A DNA stretch of 64,000 nucleotides. Origin: Taiwanofungus camphoratus (Eukaryota > Basidiomycota > Agaricomycetes > Polyporales > Taiwanofungaceae). The notes beneath the pieces are model-generated. The model saw only the letters and a program-made list of their open reading frames with translations, searched no databases and had not been told where the DNA came from. The translations under genes were made by a program, and so were the position numbers. The stretch lies in assembly GCA_003999685.1 (NCBI GenBank), contig CP021222.1, positions 372,001-436,000 on the forward strand, given 5' to 3'. Shown here piece after piece: positions 11,233 to 22,438 of the stretch (position 1 is its first letter; each line of letters begins with the position of its first letter).

Positions 11233-13455
11233 CTACATTTCATCTCCAGCCAACCAACGCTTGACCATCTCGAGTGACTGATTCGGCGTATCATATGGGA
11301 CCTAGTACAGAAAAGGGACATCGTCAACATCTGGGATTCCACAGTGTTAAATAAAATGGACAAACCATATGTCCAGCTCCGTCAAGAGTCACGAAAGTGA
11401 AAGGACCAGCACTTCTTGTCAGTCCCGCAACGGCACCGTCGACCATCCATTCCCTCAATGGCTGTGAGGTAAATTCTTCTTGTCCCGTCCACTCTAGTGC
11501 GAGTGTCATCCGCTCATTTCCGACCTATGCAACTCCATAAATCAGCACTTGTGCGCAGAAATTGAGGAAGGTATAGCACACCCAATTACAGATCCAGTCA
11601 TTCGCACCGACGTAGATTAGCGCGCGGACGCCACGTTCAAGCAAGGCCGCGATGTAATATTGTGTCGGGAAAGTCTGGTCGTCGACAGCATGGAACGCGG
11701 CATTCACTTTGTTGTTACAACTACTGAAGTTTCCTGTGACGGAGGGATCGACACCGATAGTAGAACGAACATCTGGCCTGTCAAGATATGTACTAATGGC
11801 CCTAATGAGGACGAAAGACATCAACTTTTGGTGCTAATGTTGATGTTTTCGGAAAATTACTCATACTTCGTGACTGGATAGCACAGTGTCTCCGAAATAG
11901 GACCATCACTGTATGTCCGCAACACAAAATCAGTAATATACTGTTAAATGAAAGAGAGCCAAAACAAACCAGAGTTTGCTGATGTCATACGGGTTGTACC
12001 CTATCCATGAGTTAGTACTAAGGGTGGAAAAATCTGAGTAACAATGAACAAACCAGTGTTGTGAAACGGAACGGATATCTCGGCCTGACAGAATAGGTAA
12101 GCTGCCTCGCAGTTAATACTATCATACGAGTCCACGCAAGACTCCTTCATAAGCTTCTCGCAACGAGGCACCTGAACAATTTCGTTGGTGAAGTGTCATG
12201 ATCGATGCCATGGCTCAGTCTCGCAACTCACCACTTGCTTCATCCGAACGCATGAACTGAAGGGGTTACTGGTCACCAACAAGCCTTTCATGGAACTTAA
12301 GACGCACCTAATGTCTTGTACAGGAGCGACAGACATGGGCTTGCATTGCATGTCATAATATGAGAGTGTCATCGTAGACCAATCAGTACAGCCATTTCCT
12401 AACAGAGAACATAACTAATCAATATACGGGCACACCCGGGGAAACCATGTTTATGTACCTATCATGACAGACGTGAGATTGATTGGAGTTAATCCGGCCT
12501 CGGCTAGCTTCACATTTTGGTCATACACCTCAGACGCGAATACTGGGATGTAGCGACCCTGGGTTGTATATGTCGATCAGCTCTACCTCACAATATCATG
12601 GGGATTGTTTACCCCGTACGACTCTCCAGCCATGTGGAATGCTCTTCCTTTGAATTTACTGAAATGCTCGAAGAAGATTGCGACAAAGGCCGCGATGTCC
12701 TTGGCAGCTTCCGGCGTCGTGCTCTGGAAGGATGTCAATGTCGATCTGTCTGTTACTCAATCGTTATGCTACTCACAACCGCTTCACCGTATTCTGCATA
12801 CGAGAAGCCAACGCCGATAGGCTGGTCAATGAAGAAGATGTTCGCTTCTTCGTTCCAAGAATAAGGATTGAACGCTGTGGTATTCGGGCTTGTAACCCGA
12901 CAAGGACCTGCACCAGATTTATAGATGTCTCAATACTTGCGATTAAGAGGCTAAACAGCCTTGCACAAATCGAGCTCCATGAAAAGGCCAAGTGAAGACG
13001 AGCACCCAGGTCCTCCGTTAGTCCAGAAGATAACATCATCCTTGTCAGGATTGCTTCGGCTCTCAAAGAAGTAGAAGAAGAGGTGTCGAGCCTCGATATC
13101 AATGTATCCAGTGTACGAGCTTGACTATGACATGAGTTTTGCAGTGCAACGCCGCACATGAAACCTACCCTACGGTGCCATCGCAAAAGTCAGACTTCTT
13201 TATCCTCACATTGTAGTTGGGGAACGCGGGATGACGCAGTGCAGTATATTCCGAGGTTGACAAAAGGCTCAAGTCCTCCAGCGGTGTAAACAACTCCGCG
13301 TCGTAGGTCTCAAGGCCAGTTCTGAAGTTCGGCGCCTTGTAAGTCTTTTGAGGGAGTAGTTTCTCGGCCAGGCTAGACTGGAAGAACGGATGCTGGCGAG
13401 CGGCCCTAGCGACGAGGGCAAGACTGAACAGACCCAACAGGCGTATTGAGAGCAT
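11233..13455 (-). CDS. Serine carboxypeptidase (peptidase S10, carboxypeptidase Y-like)
   Basis: A multi-exon gene from the ATG at 13455 to a stop at 11233-11235. Residues 1-18 ([18 protein letters not shown]) form a signal peptide, so the product enters the secretory pathway and acts in the vacuole or outside the cell. It removes C-terminal amino acids from peptides at acid pH. Visible family features are [20 protein letters not shown] with [10 protein letters not shown] (nucleophile region, near 13000-13110); [11 protein letters not shown], where the catalytic Asp is expected (near 11580-11630); and the catalytic His in GAGHMV (near 11370), followed after an intron by [16 protein letters not shown] and the stop. 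All three catalytic positions are present, so the enzyme looks active. The short propeptide-like segment [16 protein letters not shown] follows the signal. Intron ends in the middle third (11.6-12.9 kb) were not all resolved. Confidence 0.85.
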
Positions 13456-13496
13456 GTTGAAAGCCGTTGTTCACGGGATTCCCGTCGACATACCCT

Positions 13497-13510
13497 TGTA
13501 TATAAATATT
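13497..13510 (-). promoter_or_regulatory. TATA-like element upstream of the carboxypeptidase gene
   Basis: An AT-only tract (TATATAAATATT on the plus strand) lies about 45-55 bp before the carboxypeptidase start codon, a common position for a fungal core promoter. Composition and position are the only evidence. Confidence 0.3.
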
Positions 13511-14554
13511 GGTGAGCTTCAAGACAATCTTACTTATCTATAAGCTTCCCAGGGCCATGCGACGACCTCGCGAAACCCCGCACTTATCGCCGCGGTCATG
13601 CGTCGCGATACGGAAGTTGTTGATCGACTCTTGCTCTTTGCGCCACGGGCCGTCAACTTGGTTGAACGGAAGCCAGACAACCTCTACGATTTGTAGCATG
13701 ACCCTTGGAATGAAAGTGACAGCGACAGCTATCGACTGCGATGCATCGCAGTGACTGTCTCACGTCGCCCTCTGTTTGTCTATCTATGTTGAAATCGAAG
13801 TCCAGAACGATATGCCAGGCACCGACATATACATATCCGGCGATATTTTTGGCTACTGAGGACCGCTCAAGCCTGGGTTCCGTTACGATAAACTTCAACT
13901 TAGCATTCCTTCGAGCGTATCTATCATTCCGTCCGTCATCTACAAGATCATATCCAGCCTCGACTTAAGGGAATGTTATAGGTGTGCACTTCAGTTGCCA
14001 ACGAGGCTCACCATGTTCATAGGCACCTACAAGATCAGAGATACGTATGCTCTGGTTCAGTCAAGACAAGCCATCAAAGGTTCTTCGTAAACTGTTCTCC
14101 AATGTTCCATTCTCTGGCTACTTCTAGAAGAAGTTTCATAAATCACGAAGTGCGGTTAGATGGTAGAAAAGGGTCGAATCGAATTGCATTGTTGTCATCA
14201 GTCCTCATCGGTTGAAAGAGGACTCTGATGAGTAGCCAGCTCCAATCCCGATGTCAATCCGAAAGAACACAGCACTGCTGGACTGTTGCGATGTTGTTGT
14301 CTATCACTACACACAGCGCACGTCATCACTAGAACCTAATCGATGCTAATCAGCTAAGGCTACAATAGCTCAAAATTCTTTTGAATGACTTATGTCCGTC
14401 AATCACAGATGAACTACATACACATACTCCGATCTAACATCCCAAAAGCCCAAACATTCAACCTGACATAAGGAGTGCATTTCTCCCAGAGCAGCGCAAA
14501 TATGACATATGACCCAAGTAAAACTGACTAACCCATTGTCCCAAAATGAAAAAC
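13511..14554. other. Intergenic region, no gene seen
   Basis: About 1 kb between the carboxypeptidase promoter and the 3' end of the DUF6593 gene. The open frames here are short and have no family resemblance. Confidence 0.35.
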
Positions 14555-15270
14555 CTACAATTCACCTCCTTCGATCCCACCACCTTCGCCTAGATCCTCG
14601 TCGCGATCACAGACGCGAACAGCCATGTGATCGGTGACGCGGTCACGTCGTTTCCTCTCCATAATGATGAAAGTTATCACAATCATATCTGTATTCAGTG
14701 ATGAGGGTTGAATTCGAAGATACCATTTCTTCTGGCCACGGAAGAAGCCATCATTGACTAGGTCCTCCGTGAAGCGCGCCACTTCTTCGCCTGTACTGTT
14801 ATTGGTGAGCTAGACGATGCCGGTGAGGACCATACTACCACGAAATTCATACACCTACGACGAAACCAGCGCCCTTCATGAGCTTCCAGCGATAGACCTC
14901 GTCGTCGTTACCAAGAAAGTAGCGAGTACTTTCCATCGATGCGTTAACTCCTCGTAGCTATACTGGCATGACATTAAAAGACCCACGGACTGTAGTGGCC
15001 GCCAAGCTTGTACAAAAAGTCTTTCAGCTGTATTTCTTGGTCCGATCCGTCGAAGACATTACTCCGCACTACAGGATGCGCTCCCCATCTCTTCCAAACG
15101 ACCTCAGCTACGACGCTATTCCTTTCGGAGTCTGCTGGTCGTTGAATCTTCGAGACAGCCGGTCCGCCGAACGCTTGAGATTTCGAAGTTGTCACTTGAT
15201 AATACGCGACTCCATTGGAAGAGACCAGCGTGGTACGCTCAGGATCATTGGGGACCAAATAGAGATTCAT
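14555..15270 (-). CDS. DUF6593 domain protein
   Basis: A small basidiomycete-type protein of unknown function. The probable start is the ATG at 15270 (MNLYLVPNDPERTTLVS) and the stop is at 14555-14557. Features in order are: YQVTTSKS, VSKIQRPADSERNSVVAEV (a polarity pattern typical of the lipocalin-like beta strands of this family), VVWKRWGAHPVVRSNVFDGS, LKDFLYKLGGHY, then after a short intron of about 40 nt RYFLGNDDEVYRWKLMKG, a third exon with VARFTEDLVNDGFF and FRGQKKWYLRIQPS, and a last exon TDMIVITFIIMERKRRDR. DUF6593 genes occur in large paralogous sets in Agaricomycetes. The second intron is shorter than usual and its ends are uncertain. Confidence 0.65.
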
Positions 15271-16032
15271 AGATTGTCTGTGGGAAATACGAAGGCGGTG
15301 AGAGAATACTGGCTGAGTAGATGCCTGAGCGATCATAGCCCTGAGTGGAGGCTATACAGAGGAGCGGGGGATGTGGGTCTCGACTGTCGAGAGCCGTACT
15401 TGAGGCTGCCCCTTGCTCTTCTCGATTAAGTACAAATCGCGGTCCAGAGCATCAGAGACCGATCAATTGCACTTCTGTCCGGTGTTTGAGTATATGGGTA
15501 GCAAAGAAATAAATTTCTCATTTTGAACCTGGATACAGTGATTTGTCACTCGAGGGGCAGGCTCAGAGTCGCTCCGCGATCGACAAGAAAAATGCTATGA
15601 TTCGTCAAATCGCGGGATCACATCACAAGAGTGAGTCCATACTCACGCTTGAAATTGTAGAACCGCACATTTTACATTATGATGCTAGTATGTGTCGGTC
15701 ACGATTGTGATCTTGTGTAACAGACAGAAGAAATCGGGATGCACAAGACAAACTTACTAGGTGACCCTTCCAGTGTACGAAATGGTCCTTCCGTACGATT
15801 TATGGTTGATTAGGGTCGAATATCGAATCGTAATCATTCTAATGATGGTGGATCGGACAAATTTGGACCACTGAGCGCAGGCAAAGCGGCTGAAAGTCGT
15901 CATTCTATAGCTGCATTTGTGTAGCTGCGATCCAACCGTTTAACATACTGATTGCAAGGATTTCGACCGTTAATGAGACTAAATTAGTTCATCTTACGGA
16001 CGAAAGAACGCATCAATTTGGGCCGTTATGTT
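15271..16032. other. Intergenic region before the orphan repeat module
   Basis: About 760 bp with no coding signal. The last bases before 16033 keep a faint match (GCAC..TGCTCGAAG) to the end of the kinase copy at 22.3 kb, suggesting that a kinase body was once attached to the following module. Confidence 0.3.
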
Positions 16033-16690
16033 GCGCACAGTGCTCGAAGGAAATTCATGTCTTATTCGAATATAACATGAAATGTCTTGCGAAATGTCTG
16101 TAGGATCGTTGACACTTTCTAGACGGATAAGACAATCGCCTCGAGTGTTCAGATTGCCGCGGCTAATGTGGATCGTAACGAAGAAAGCTCTCGCTTGATC
16201 GTTGTGGACCTACCGTGGTGGTTATCCTGGCCACGGACTACCGACTGGATTGGACAGGACACGGTGTTTGGCGCTATCGTGGTGAATGACCGGCTCGTGA
16301 AGATTATGTGTGGCGCAGCCCTCCCGGGTGTCTTTGAGCTAAGGTGTATGCGTAGGTACCCGATGACAGAGGCAGAGATCCAGGAGAACGAAGAGAGGCT
16401 GCTGCTGAGGCCTACACCAGACGCGAGAGGAGGTCTAGAGCAACATTAAGGGCACCTGCAAGACCCCTTTCAGGGGCACCTTCGCGAGCTTCCAGTCACC
16501 ATCCGAACGAGGATGAAGAAGCATGATACATTGCGACTATAGTATACCTCATGAATGGTCATGACCTTTGCGCCCTTTTGTCCTCTCACCAAATACCCTT
16601 GTCATTGTATGTATGACTCAAGGCTCACTTCTTGATTTTCCATGTTTCCTCAACACCCAGGCTCCCACCCATCTCGTCGTCATCCGTAAG
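16033..16690 (+). repeat. Tail module C: orphan copy of the kinase-locus 3' module
   Basis: About 650 bp, in the same orientation as and closely matching 19913-20500 (tail A); the first 110 bp also match 22322-22438 (tail B). Shared landmarks include GAAATGTCT, CTTTCTAGACGGATAAG, CAGATTGCCGCGGCTAATG and ACGGACTACCGACTGG. Copy C retains an open frame (about 16118-16449, ending GGLEQH) with DLPWWLSWPRTTDW, VVNDRLVKIMCGAALPGVFE and YPMTEAEIQENEERLL. In tail A the same frame is interrupted. C may be the best preserved copy of a lost 3' exon or a small neighbouring gene; no domain is recognised. Confidence 0.6.
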
Positions 16691-17219
16691 GGGTTGCATA
16701 CGAATACGCACGGACCATATCCAAACATGCAATATCTCAAGTGAGCACCCTGCCAAGGACCTGTGTCGCGGAGGGCAAACCGACCGTTAATGACGCATCA
16801 CACATCACGACGGATGGACGCTGATATCGGTTTTCCTGCAGGATACATCAAACATAGCGCTACATAGCAATAGCATATACAACAACACTGGAGCTAATTG
16901 CAAGTAAAGCGCCTAAGGATAATCCTCTTGACGAGGGCCTTGAGGAAGCGCACAGGGCCATAAGCAAATGCAATGCCTTTCTCCGACGTAGATTGGCATG
17001 TGAGATAAGACTTGGCCAGTGCGTTGATTTTGATCTGTCAAATTACTGAAGGAAGTTGGAAAATTTAGGCACATGGTCCCTCACAAGTTAGGTGCTGAAG
17101 CCATTATTCGGAATGAGCTGAGAGCTTGTGTAAGTGTACAGTTACAGATACAAAAAGAACTATCCTAAACATAGATCGCAAGTTCACATTTACGATAGGT
17201 GTGCTGGTGAAGTTATACC
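16691..17219. other. Intergenic region
   Basis: About 530 bp between tail module C and the 3' end of the nuclease-fold gene. It carries no coding signal and probably holds 3' UTR sequence of the minus-strand gene. Confidence 0.3.
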
Positions 17220-18857
17220 TCAGTTTCGCCTTCCCCGAGCATCACGAATTACGATCTGACGGGCTGTAAGCTGTGGCTTGTAGGCGTACGTTGTCCTGAG
17301 AAGTATAACATGATCTGAAATGCAGCGTCGATCCAATCCAGATAGTTCCACTTACGGGAGAACAATTCCGGACTTTGCATCGTAAAGCCCATTCTTCACC
17401 TCCGCGCTCCACCAGTCAGTATCCACTTCCGGTAAGTTCAGATCCTCCAGCTTGAGTATACCTACCACTAAAGCAAACCAGCAGAATACAGCAAGCATGG
17501 GGCAATCATCCCGGTCGTATGAGGAGGATATAAACAATGCATCTTTATCCCTTCCTTCTCCACGCGCAAGAAAAATAGTACTCTCATGGGTTGACAAGAT
17601 TCCCAAACGACACTTGTACTTCACCATTCGGAACCAAACCTATCGTTTCACCCCCCATGAGTGTATTCCATTTATAATCAAATAAACAGTCTAACTGTGA
17701 ATTACCTGAACAATAATCCGAGTTTGAGCATCGTTATTGTTGCTTGCTTCTGGCCAATTGAACTTCATTCCACGACCTTCTAGAACGCCGCCTGGATAGT
17801 TTTGCAAGTCTGCAAACATCGTTTGGTGCGTAGTTTGGTCAGACCAAGCAGATGGTGTCTTGTTCTCGATTGTAATGCCAACTTTCAGGGTAGTCGCATC
17901 GTTACCATAACACACAAGTATTCCGTCTGGAATGGTGGGCCCATTGGGAGAGGAGGAAAGGTATGGGAAGCTACTGTCAGTGTCGATGTGCCCTTTCAGT
18001 ACTGAGCTCACAGCCGCCAAGGCAGGTCGAAATAACGTCGAAAGGCACCAATCTTCTATGTCCTTTTCACTCCATACCATACGGGGCAACAAAGCTGAAG
18101 TTAAGTATGGATGAATACGGGCAATGGCATGTTCTTCCTCAGGATTTCCCCAGTGAATCCTAATCTTGTCTAACTTTCTTGATGCCTCACCGAATAACTG
18201 TGCAACTAGGCGTGGTAGGTGAACGACCTTGGTGAGTTGATCAGTGATTCCTAGCTCCATTTCACTACCAGAGATCTGCTTTGTTGCTTGCAATTTATCC
18301 TTACCAAATGGAGCTGGAGTTGGAGGCAGAGCAACAAGCATGAGATCATACAACGTCTGGATGACTGTTGGACGAGGACGTTCAAAGGGGGTAGATACCA
18401 GGTTGTCTGGGTACCGATGCAACGTGTGCCGTGGCGGTTGATCAACTTTGCTTTTTTTGCTCTGCACGAATCTCGGTATGCCTGAACGTATGGGTCGATT
18501 TCGTGGTGCAGGAGTTGGTACGACTGATGGAAGCAGGTGAGGATTGTTGACACACTGCCGAGCCTTTGGTGTATCAAGGTCCGTCTCGTCATCTGAGTCC
18601 GAGGCTCGAGTAGTGCTTGGAGAGTTGATTATGCTTTCGGGAGGCGCGTCTGCCAAATGTGAAGTAGGGGTGTTCGGCGAACTGGGAGACATGTGAAGTT
18701 CGTCCCCAAGAGAATATGATGTAGTTGAAAGAGGGTTATACAAGATTAGGTAGAGAAGTCTTGCCATCTTCAGTGCAGAATCAGCGTTCAAATATTCAAA
18801 CCTAGGGAGTGGCCACAGTGGCCCATCGTGGCCGATATGTACCACGTGACCGTGCAT
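17220..18857 (-). CDS. PD-(D/E)XK nuclease-fold protein of unknown function
   Basis: Exons 18857-17706, 17639-17356 and 17295-17220 join exactly (1152 + 284 + 76 nt) into 503 residues. The first 200 residues are low-complexity and Ser/Pro/Thr-rich (SPSSPNTPTSHLADAPPES, DSDDETDLDTPKARQ). From about residue 215 a globular part begins (QLTKVVHLPRLVAQLFGEAS, WSEKDIEDWCLSTLFRPAL). At about residues 322-350, PDGILVCYG is followed by LKVGITIENKTPSAW, the spacing of a PD-(D/E)XK active site (PD ... ExK). QVWFRMVKYKC and a hydrophobic strand (MLAVFCWFALVVGILKL) follow. I infer a nuclease-like fold; activity is untested. Its start codon is 111 bp from that of the divergent kinase-like gene, so the two probably share a promoter. 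Fungal effector-like proteins combine such nuclease folds with kinase domains; here they are separate genes. Confidence 0.6.
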
Positions 18858-18968
18858 TGCACGTTACTTCAAGTTGTTCGAAATGCCAGAGTGGCCCCTC
18901 AACCGTTACTTAACCCTCTTACTTCAACATCTTGTCGTTGAAGCTCATCATTTACCACCGAATAGTAC
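18858..18968. promoter_or_regulatory. Shared divergent promoter of the nuclease-fold and kinase-like genes
   Basis: Only 111 bp separate the two start codons, so both transcripts must start in this interval or inside 5' UTRs overlapping it. CACGTG (an E-box) occurs just inside the nuclease-fold gene's first codons, at 18843-18848. No other element is recognised. Confidence 0.4.
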
Positions 18969-19912
18969 ATGTCTACACTCAAATTTCCCCTCCAGAAAAC
19001 ATGGAAGTCTCCCATCGAATGGCATGTATTGTCTCGTACGGATGGGATAGACAATACACTGCAATTAACCATCAATAATACGAAGCCCATGTACGAGGGA
19101 AACTCCAAGACCTACCGCGCCGCCCTACATTGCGACGGGAACCCTACAGTAGATGTTGTTTGCAAGTTAGTATATGGCGAAGAAGCTATTGCCCGACTAC
19201 GCAACGAGGCTCATATGTATACAACACGATTGCAAGAGTTCCAGGGCCACATCGTACCCATATACCACGGACTTTTTGAAGGAAAGATATTCAGCCAACT
19301 CGCCGCCTGCCTCGTAACGCAGTACAGTGGCGAGCGTCTATCACGGCCGTTGATTGCCATGGACTGGGATTTCAAGTACGTTCAAGATGCATACCTGTTA
19401 TTTGAGCTGATGTGTAATATACCGGTGTGGTCGCAGATGTGAAGTCATCGGAGCCCTCATTGATCTCCATGTTGTGGGTGTGAAGCACAATGATTTTGTG
19501 CAGCGTAACGTCTTGATCGGCGACAAAGGGACACCGTTCATCATTGACTTCGAGCTCGCGGAACCACATGAGTGCGGACAGAGGATGACGATCGAGGTAC
19601 ATGCCCAAGAACCCAATCCTAATGATTTTGGTTGCCAGGAGCTCCATAATGCATGTTGTTTAACGGAAATGTGGACGCCACGTGCGCAATTGTCTTTGCG
19701 TGCACATCACAGGAGGACTAACCTTTCTCATAGGAGTTATCCGTTATCTGCAGTGCTATGTGCCTATAGAATATGCAGAGTGCCCCGAACTTCTTGCAAG
19801 CACAGTACCTAACTACATTTCCCCAGAGGATGCATTAGTAATGGCGGAATATGCACTGATCAAACACAGTGAACGTCTTGCTCAAAGAATGGCATGTGAT
19901 TGGAAATATTAG
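18969..19912 (+). CDS. Small protein-kinase-like protein (copy A)
   Basis: Exons 18969-19375, 19437-19681 and 19734-19912 join exactly into 276 residues. Kinase-fold landmarks are VVCKLVYGEEA (lysine of the N-lobe, about residue 63), RLRNEAHMYTTRL (helix C glutamate), VTQYSGERL (hinge), VKHNDFVQRNVLI (catalytic loop HxD....N) and FIIDFELAEP (DFG position, here DFE). The C-lobe is very short and ends EYALIKHSERLAQRM...DWKY. This resembles the compact eukaryotic-like/aminoglycoside-kinase-like proteins abundant in basidiomycete genomes. A role in phosphorylating a protein or small molecule is inferred, not shown. The gene is followed directly by tail module A. Its first exon is nearly identical to that of the copy at 21375, which points to recent duplication. 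Confidence 0.65.
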
Positions 19913-20500
19913 CCATGTTTGTCTTATCCAAAAATTGCACAAAATGACTTGCGAAATGTCTGTAGGACCATTGACACCTTCTAGACGGATAAGGCAATCG
20001 CCTCGAGTGTTCAGATTGCCGCGGCTAATGTGGATCGTAACGAAGAAAGCCCTCACTTGATCGTTGTGGACCTACCGCGGTGAATATCCTGGCCACGGAC
20101 TACCGACTGGAATGGACAGGACACGGTGTTTGGGTGAATGACCGACTCGTGAAGGATATGTGTGGTGCAGCCCTCCCGGGTGTCTTTGAGCTAAGGCGTA
20201 CGCGTAGGTACCCGATGACAGAGGCAGAGATCTAGGAGAACGAAGAGAGAGGCTGCTGCTGAGGCCTACACCAGACGCGAGGAGCAACATCAAGGGCACC
20301 TTCAAGACCCCCTTCAAGGGCACCTTCGCGAGCTTCCAGTCGCCATCCGAACGAGGATGAGGACGAAGAAGATACAATGTGACCATAGTATACTTAATGA
20401 ATGGTCATGACCTTTACGCCCTTTCCCTCACCACTTGTTGCATACCGCCTTGTCATTGCGCATATGAGACTCATTTCTTGATTTTCCATTTTTCTTCAAT
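19913..20500 (+). repeat. Tail module A downstream of kinase copy A
   Basis: About 590 bp directly repeated from 16033-16690, with small insertions and deletions. It starts at the kinase stop codon (TTAGCCATGT) and ends in the shared CTTGATTTTCCAT region near 20480-20500. The coding-like frame that is open in copy C is interrupted several times here. Confidence 0.65.
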
Positions 20501-21080
20501 GTCCCCCACATTTTCGATGTTTTACAACTCGTTGTTTAGGTTTTCTGTGCTCCGATGCTCGTCTCTAATTGTTGTTGTATTGTCAACGTGCGCTGTCACT
20601 TGTGCATGTACTGTCGTGTACTCAGATGAAACAGTAGTAGCCTTAAAAATTATTACATAAATATGTGGTACAGCATTGAACCCTCAGTTATCACATCCCT
20701 TTGAATCGCCCTTCCTGAGCCTGTAACTTGGTGCTGAATGTAATTGGTATACTCTCTGAAAGCTGTCTAAACGGTCTACTTCTGAAATTTGCAAAACAAA
20801 CTGAGCAAGGAATATTGTACTAGGCTTGAAACAAGAGTGTCTATTCAAAAAGATGAAAACCACCACTTGTCCTGCTGTGACATTGCTGTGACAGAGCCAT
20901 GATGGGTTTTCGGTATGCGGAGTTCGTGCCCATGAGAGAGCATAACAGTTCTAAGAAAATAAGACTCATGTATGATCAGGCAAACACGGCAGACATGGTG
21001 CAGGTCGCATAGTCTTAACATACTTATTTAAATATGGTCAATGCGGGTTCACAAATCCATTCAAAAATTGGCTTCTAGGC
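20501..21080. other. Intergenic region
   Basis: About 580 AT-rich bases without coding signal between tail module A and the dispersed repeat. Confidence 0.3.
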
Positions 21081-21206
21081 CAATCAGAGCACGAGATTGA
21101 AACATGTGAGGCAAATTCAGTAACCCTCACAAACTCTTCAACATACTGACCATATTTCAATCGATATTTTACGTTTTACCCTCACCGATTGGGCCATGTC
21201 TGCCGT
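21081..21206. repeat. Dispersed repeat, copy 1
   Basis: About 125 bp matching 32781-32897. The shared order of blocks is AGAGCACGAGATTG, GGCAAATTC.GTAACCCTCACAAA, ACTGACCA.ATTTCAATC and TTTACCCTCACCG.TTGGGCC ending ATGTCTGCC. The copies are about 80-85 percent alike by eye with small gaps. No coding capacity, target-site duplication or terminal inverted repeat was found, so the family is unknown (fragment of a mobile element or of a duplicated promoter). Confidence 0.6.
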
Positions 21207-21374
21207 GAAAGTGTCTCTCCATTTTCAGCGCATTAACGATCAGTGAATATCCTAACCTTGAAGGGGAGGACAGGCGTCGACACGTGACCGCGTTTTGCGT
21301 AGTGAATTACTTTTCTCGTTTCAACCTCAAGTTGTCGCTCCATCCATCCACCACTGCGTACAAGCAAATACCAC

Positions 21375-22324
21375 ATGTCTACACTCAAATTTCCCCTCCA
21401 GAAAACATGGAAGTCTCCCGTCGAATGGCATGTATTGTCTCGTACGGATGGGACAGACAATACACTGCAATTGACCGTCACTGATACGAAGCCCGTGTGC
21501 GAGGAGAACTCCAAGACTTACCGTGCTGCCCTACATTGCGACGGGAACCCTACAGTAGATGTTGTTTGCAAGTTAGTATATGGCGAAGAAGCTATTGCCC
21601 GACTACGCAACGAGGCTCATATGTATACAACGCGATTGCAAGAGTTCCAGGGCCACATCGTACCCATATACCACGGACTCTTCGAAGGAGAGATATTCAA
21701 CCAACTCGCCGCCTGCCTCATAACGCAGTACAGCGGCGACCGTCTACCACGACCGTTGATTGCCATGGACTGGGACTTCAAGTACGTTTATGACGGATAC
21801 TTGTTTGTTTGATCTTGGTTGATGCCTAACATACCGGTGTGGTGACAGATGTACAGTCATCGAAGCTCTCATTGAACTCCATGTTGCGGGTGTGAAGCAC
21901 AATGATTTTGTGTAGCGTAACGTCTTAATCGACGACGAAGGGACACCGTTCATCATTGACTTCGAGCTCGCGGAACCACATGAGTGCGGACAGAGGATGA
22001 CGATCGAGTTACATTCCCAAGAACCCCATCCTGATGATTTTGGTTGCCAGGAGCTCCATAACGCGTGTTGTTTAACGGAAATGTGGACACCGCGTGCGCA
22101 ATTGTCTTTGCATGTACATCAGAGGAGGACTGGCCTTTGTTATAGGAGTCATCCGTTATCTGCAAAGCTACGTGCCTATAGAATATGCAGAGACACTCGA
22201 ACTTCTTGCAAGCACAGCACCTGACTACGTTTCCCCAGATGAAGCATTGGTAAAGGCGGAACAGGCAGTGATTAAACACAATGCACTTCTTGCTCGAAGA
22301 TTGGCATGCGATTGGAAATATTAG
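21375..22324 (+). pseudogene. Kinase-like protein copy B, apparently broken
   Basis: A tandem copy of the gene at 18969-19912 with the same three-exon layout. Exon 1 has the same length (21375-21781) and differs by only a few percent; introns and exons 2 and 3 differ more. Splice sites and most of the frame are preserved, but the copy carries about one in-frame break, so no full-length product is expected unless it is read through. The ATG, N-lobe lysine and helix C glutamate regions are unchanged. The near-identity to copy A implies recent duplication or gene conversion. Confidence 0.65.
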
Positions 22325-22438
22325 CCATGTACTCGCTACTTGTCTTATTCAAATATTACATGAAATGTCTGTTGACACTTTCTAGATGGATAAGACAATT
22401 GCCTCGAGTGTCGGATTGCCGCGGCTAATGTGGATCCT
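22322..22438 (+). repeat. Tail module B (truncated)
   Basis: The first 115 bp or so of the kinase 3' module (TTAGCCATGT to GCGGCTAATGTGGATC), matching 16045-16173 and 19912-20037. Similarity stops abruptly at about 22438, marking a duplication or deletion breakpoint. Confidence 0.55.
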
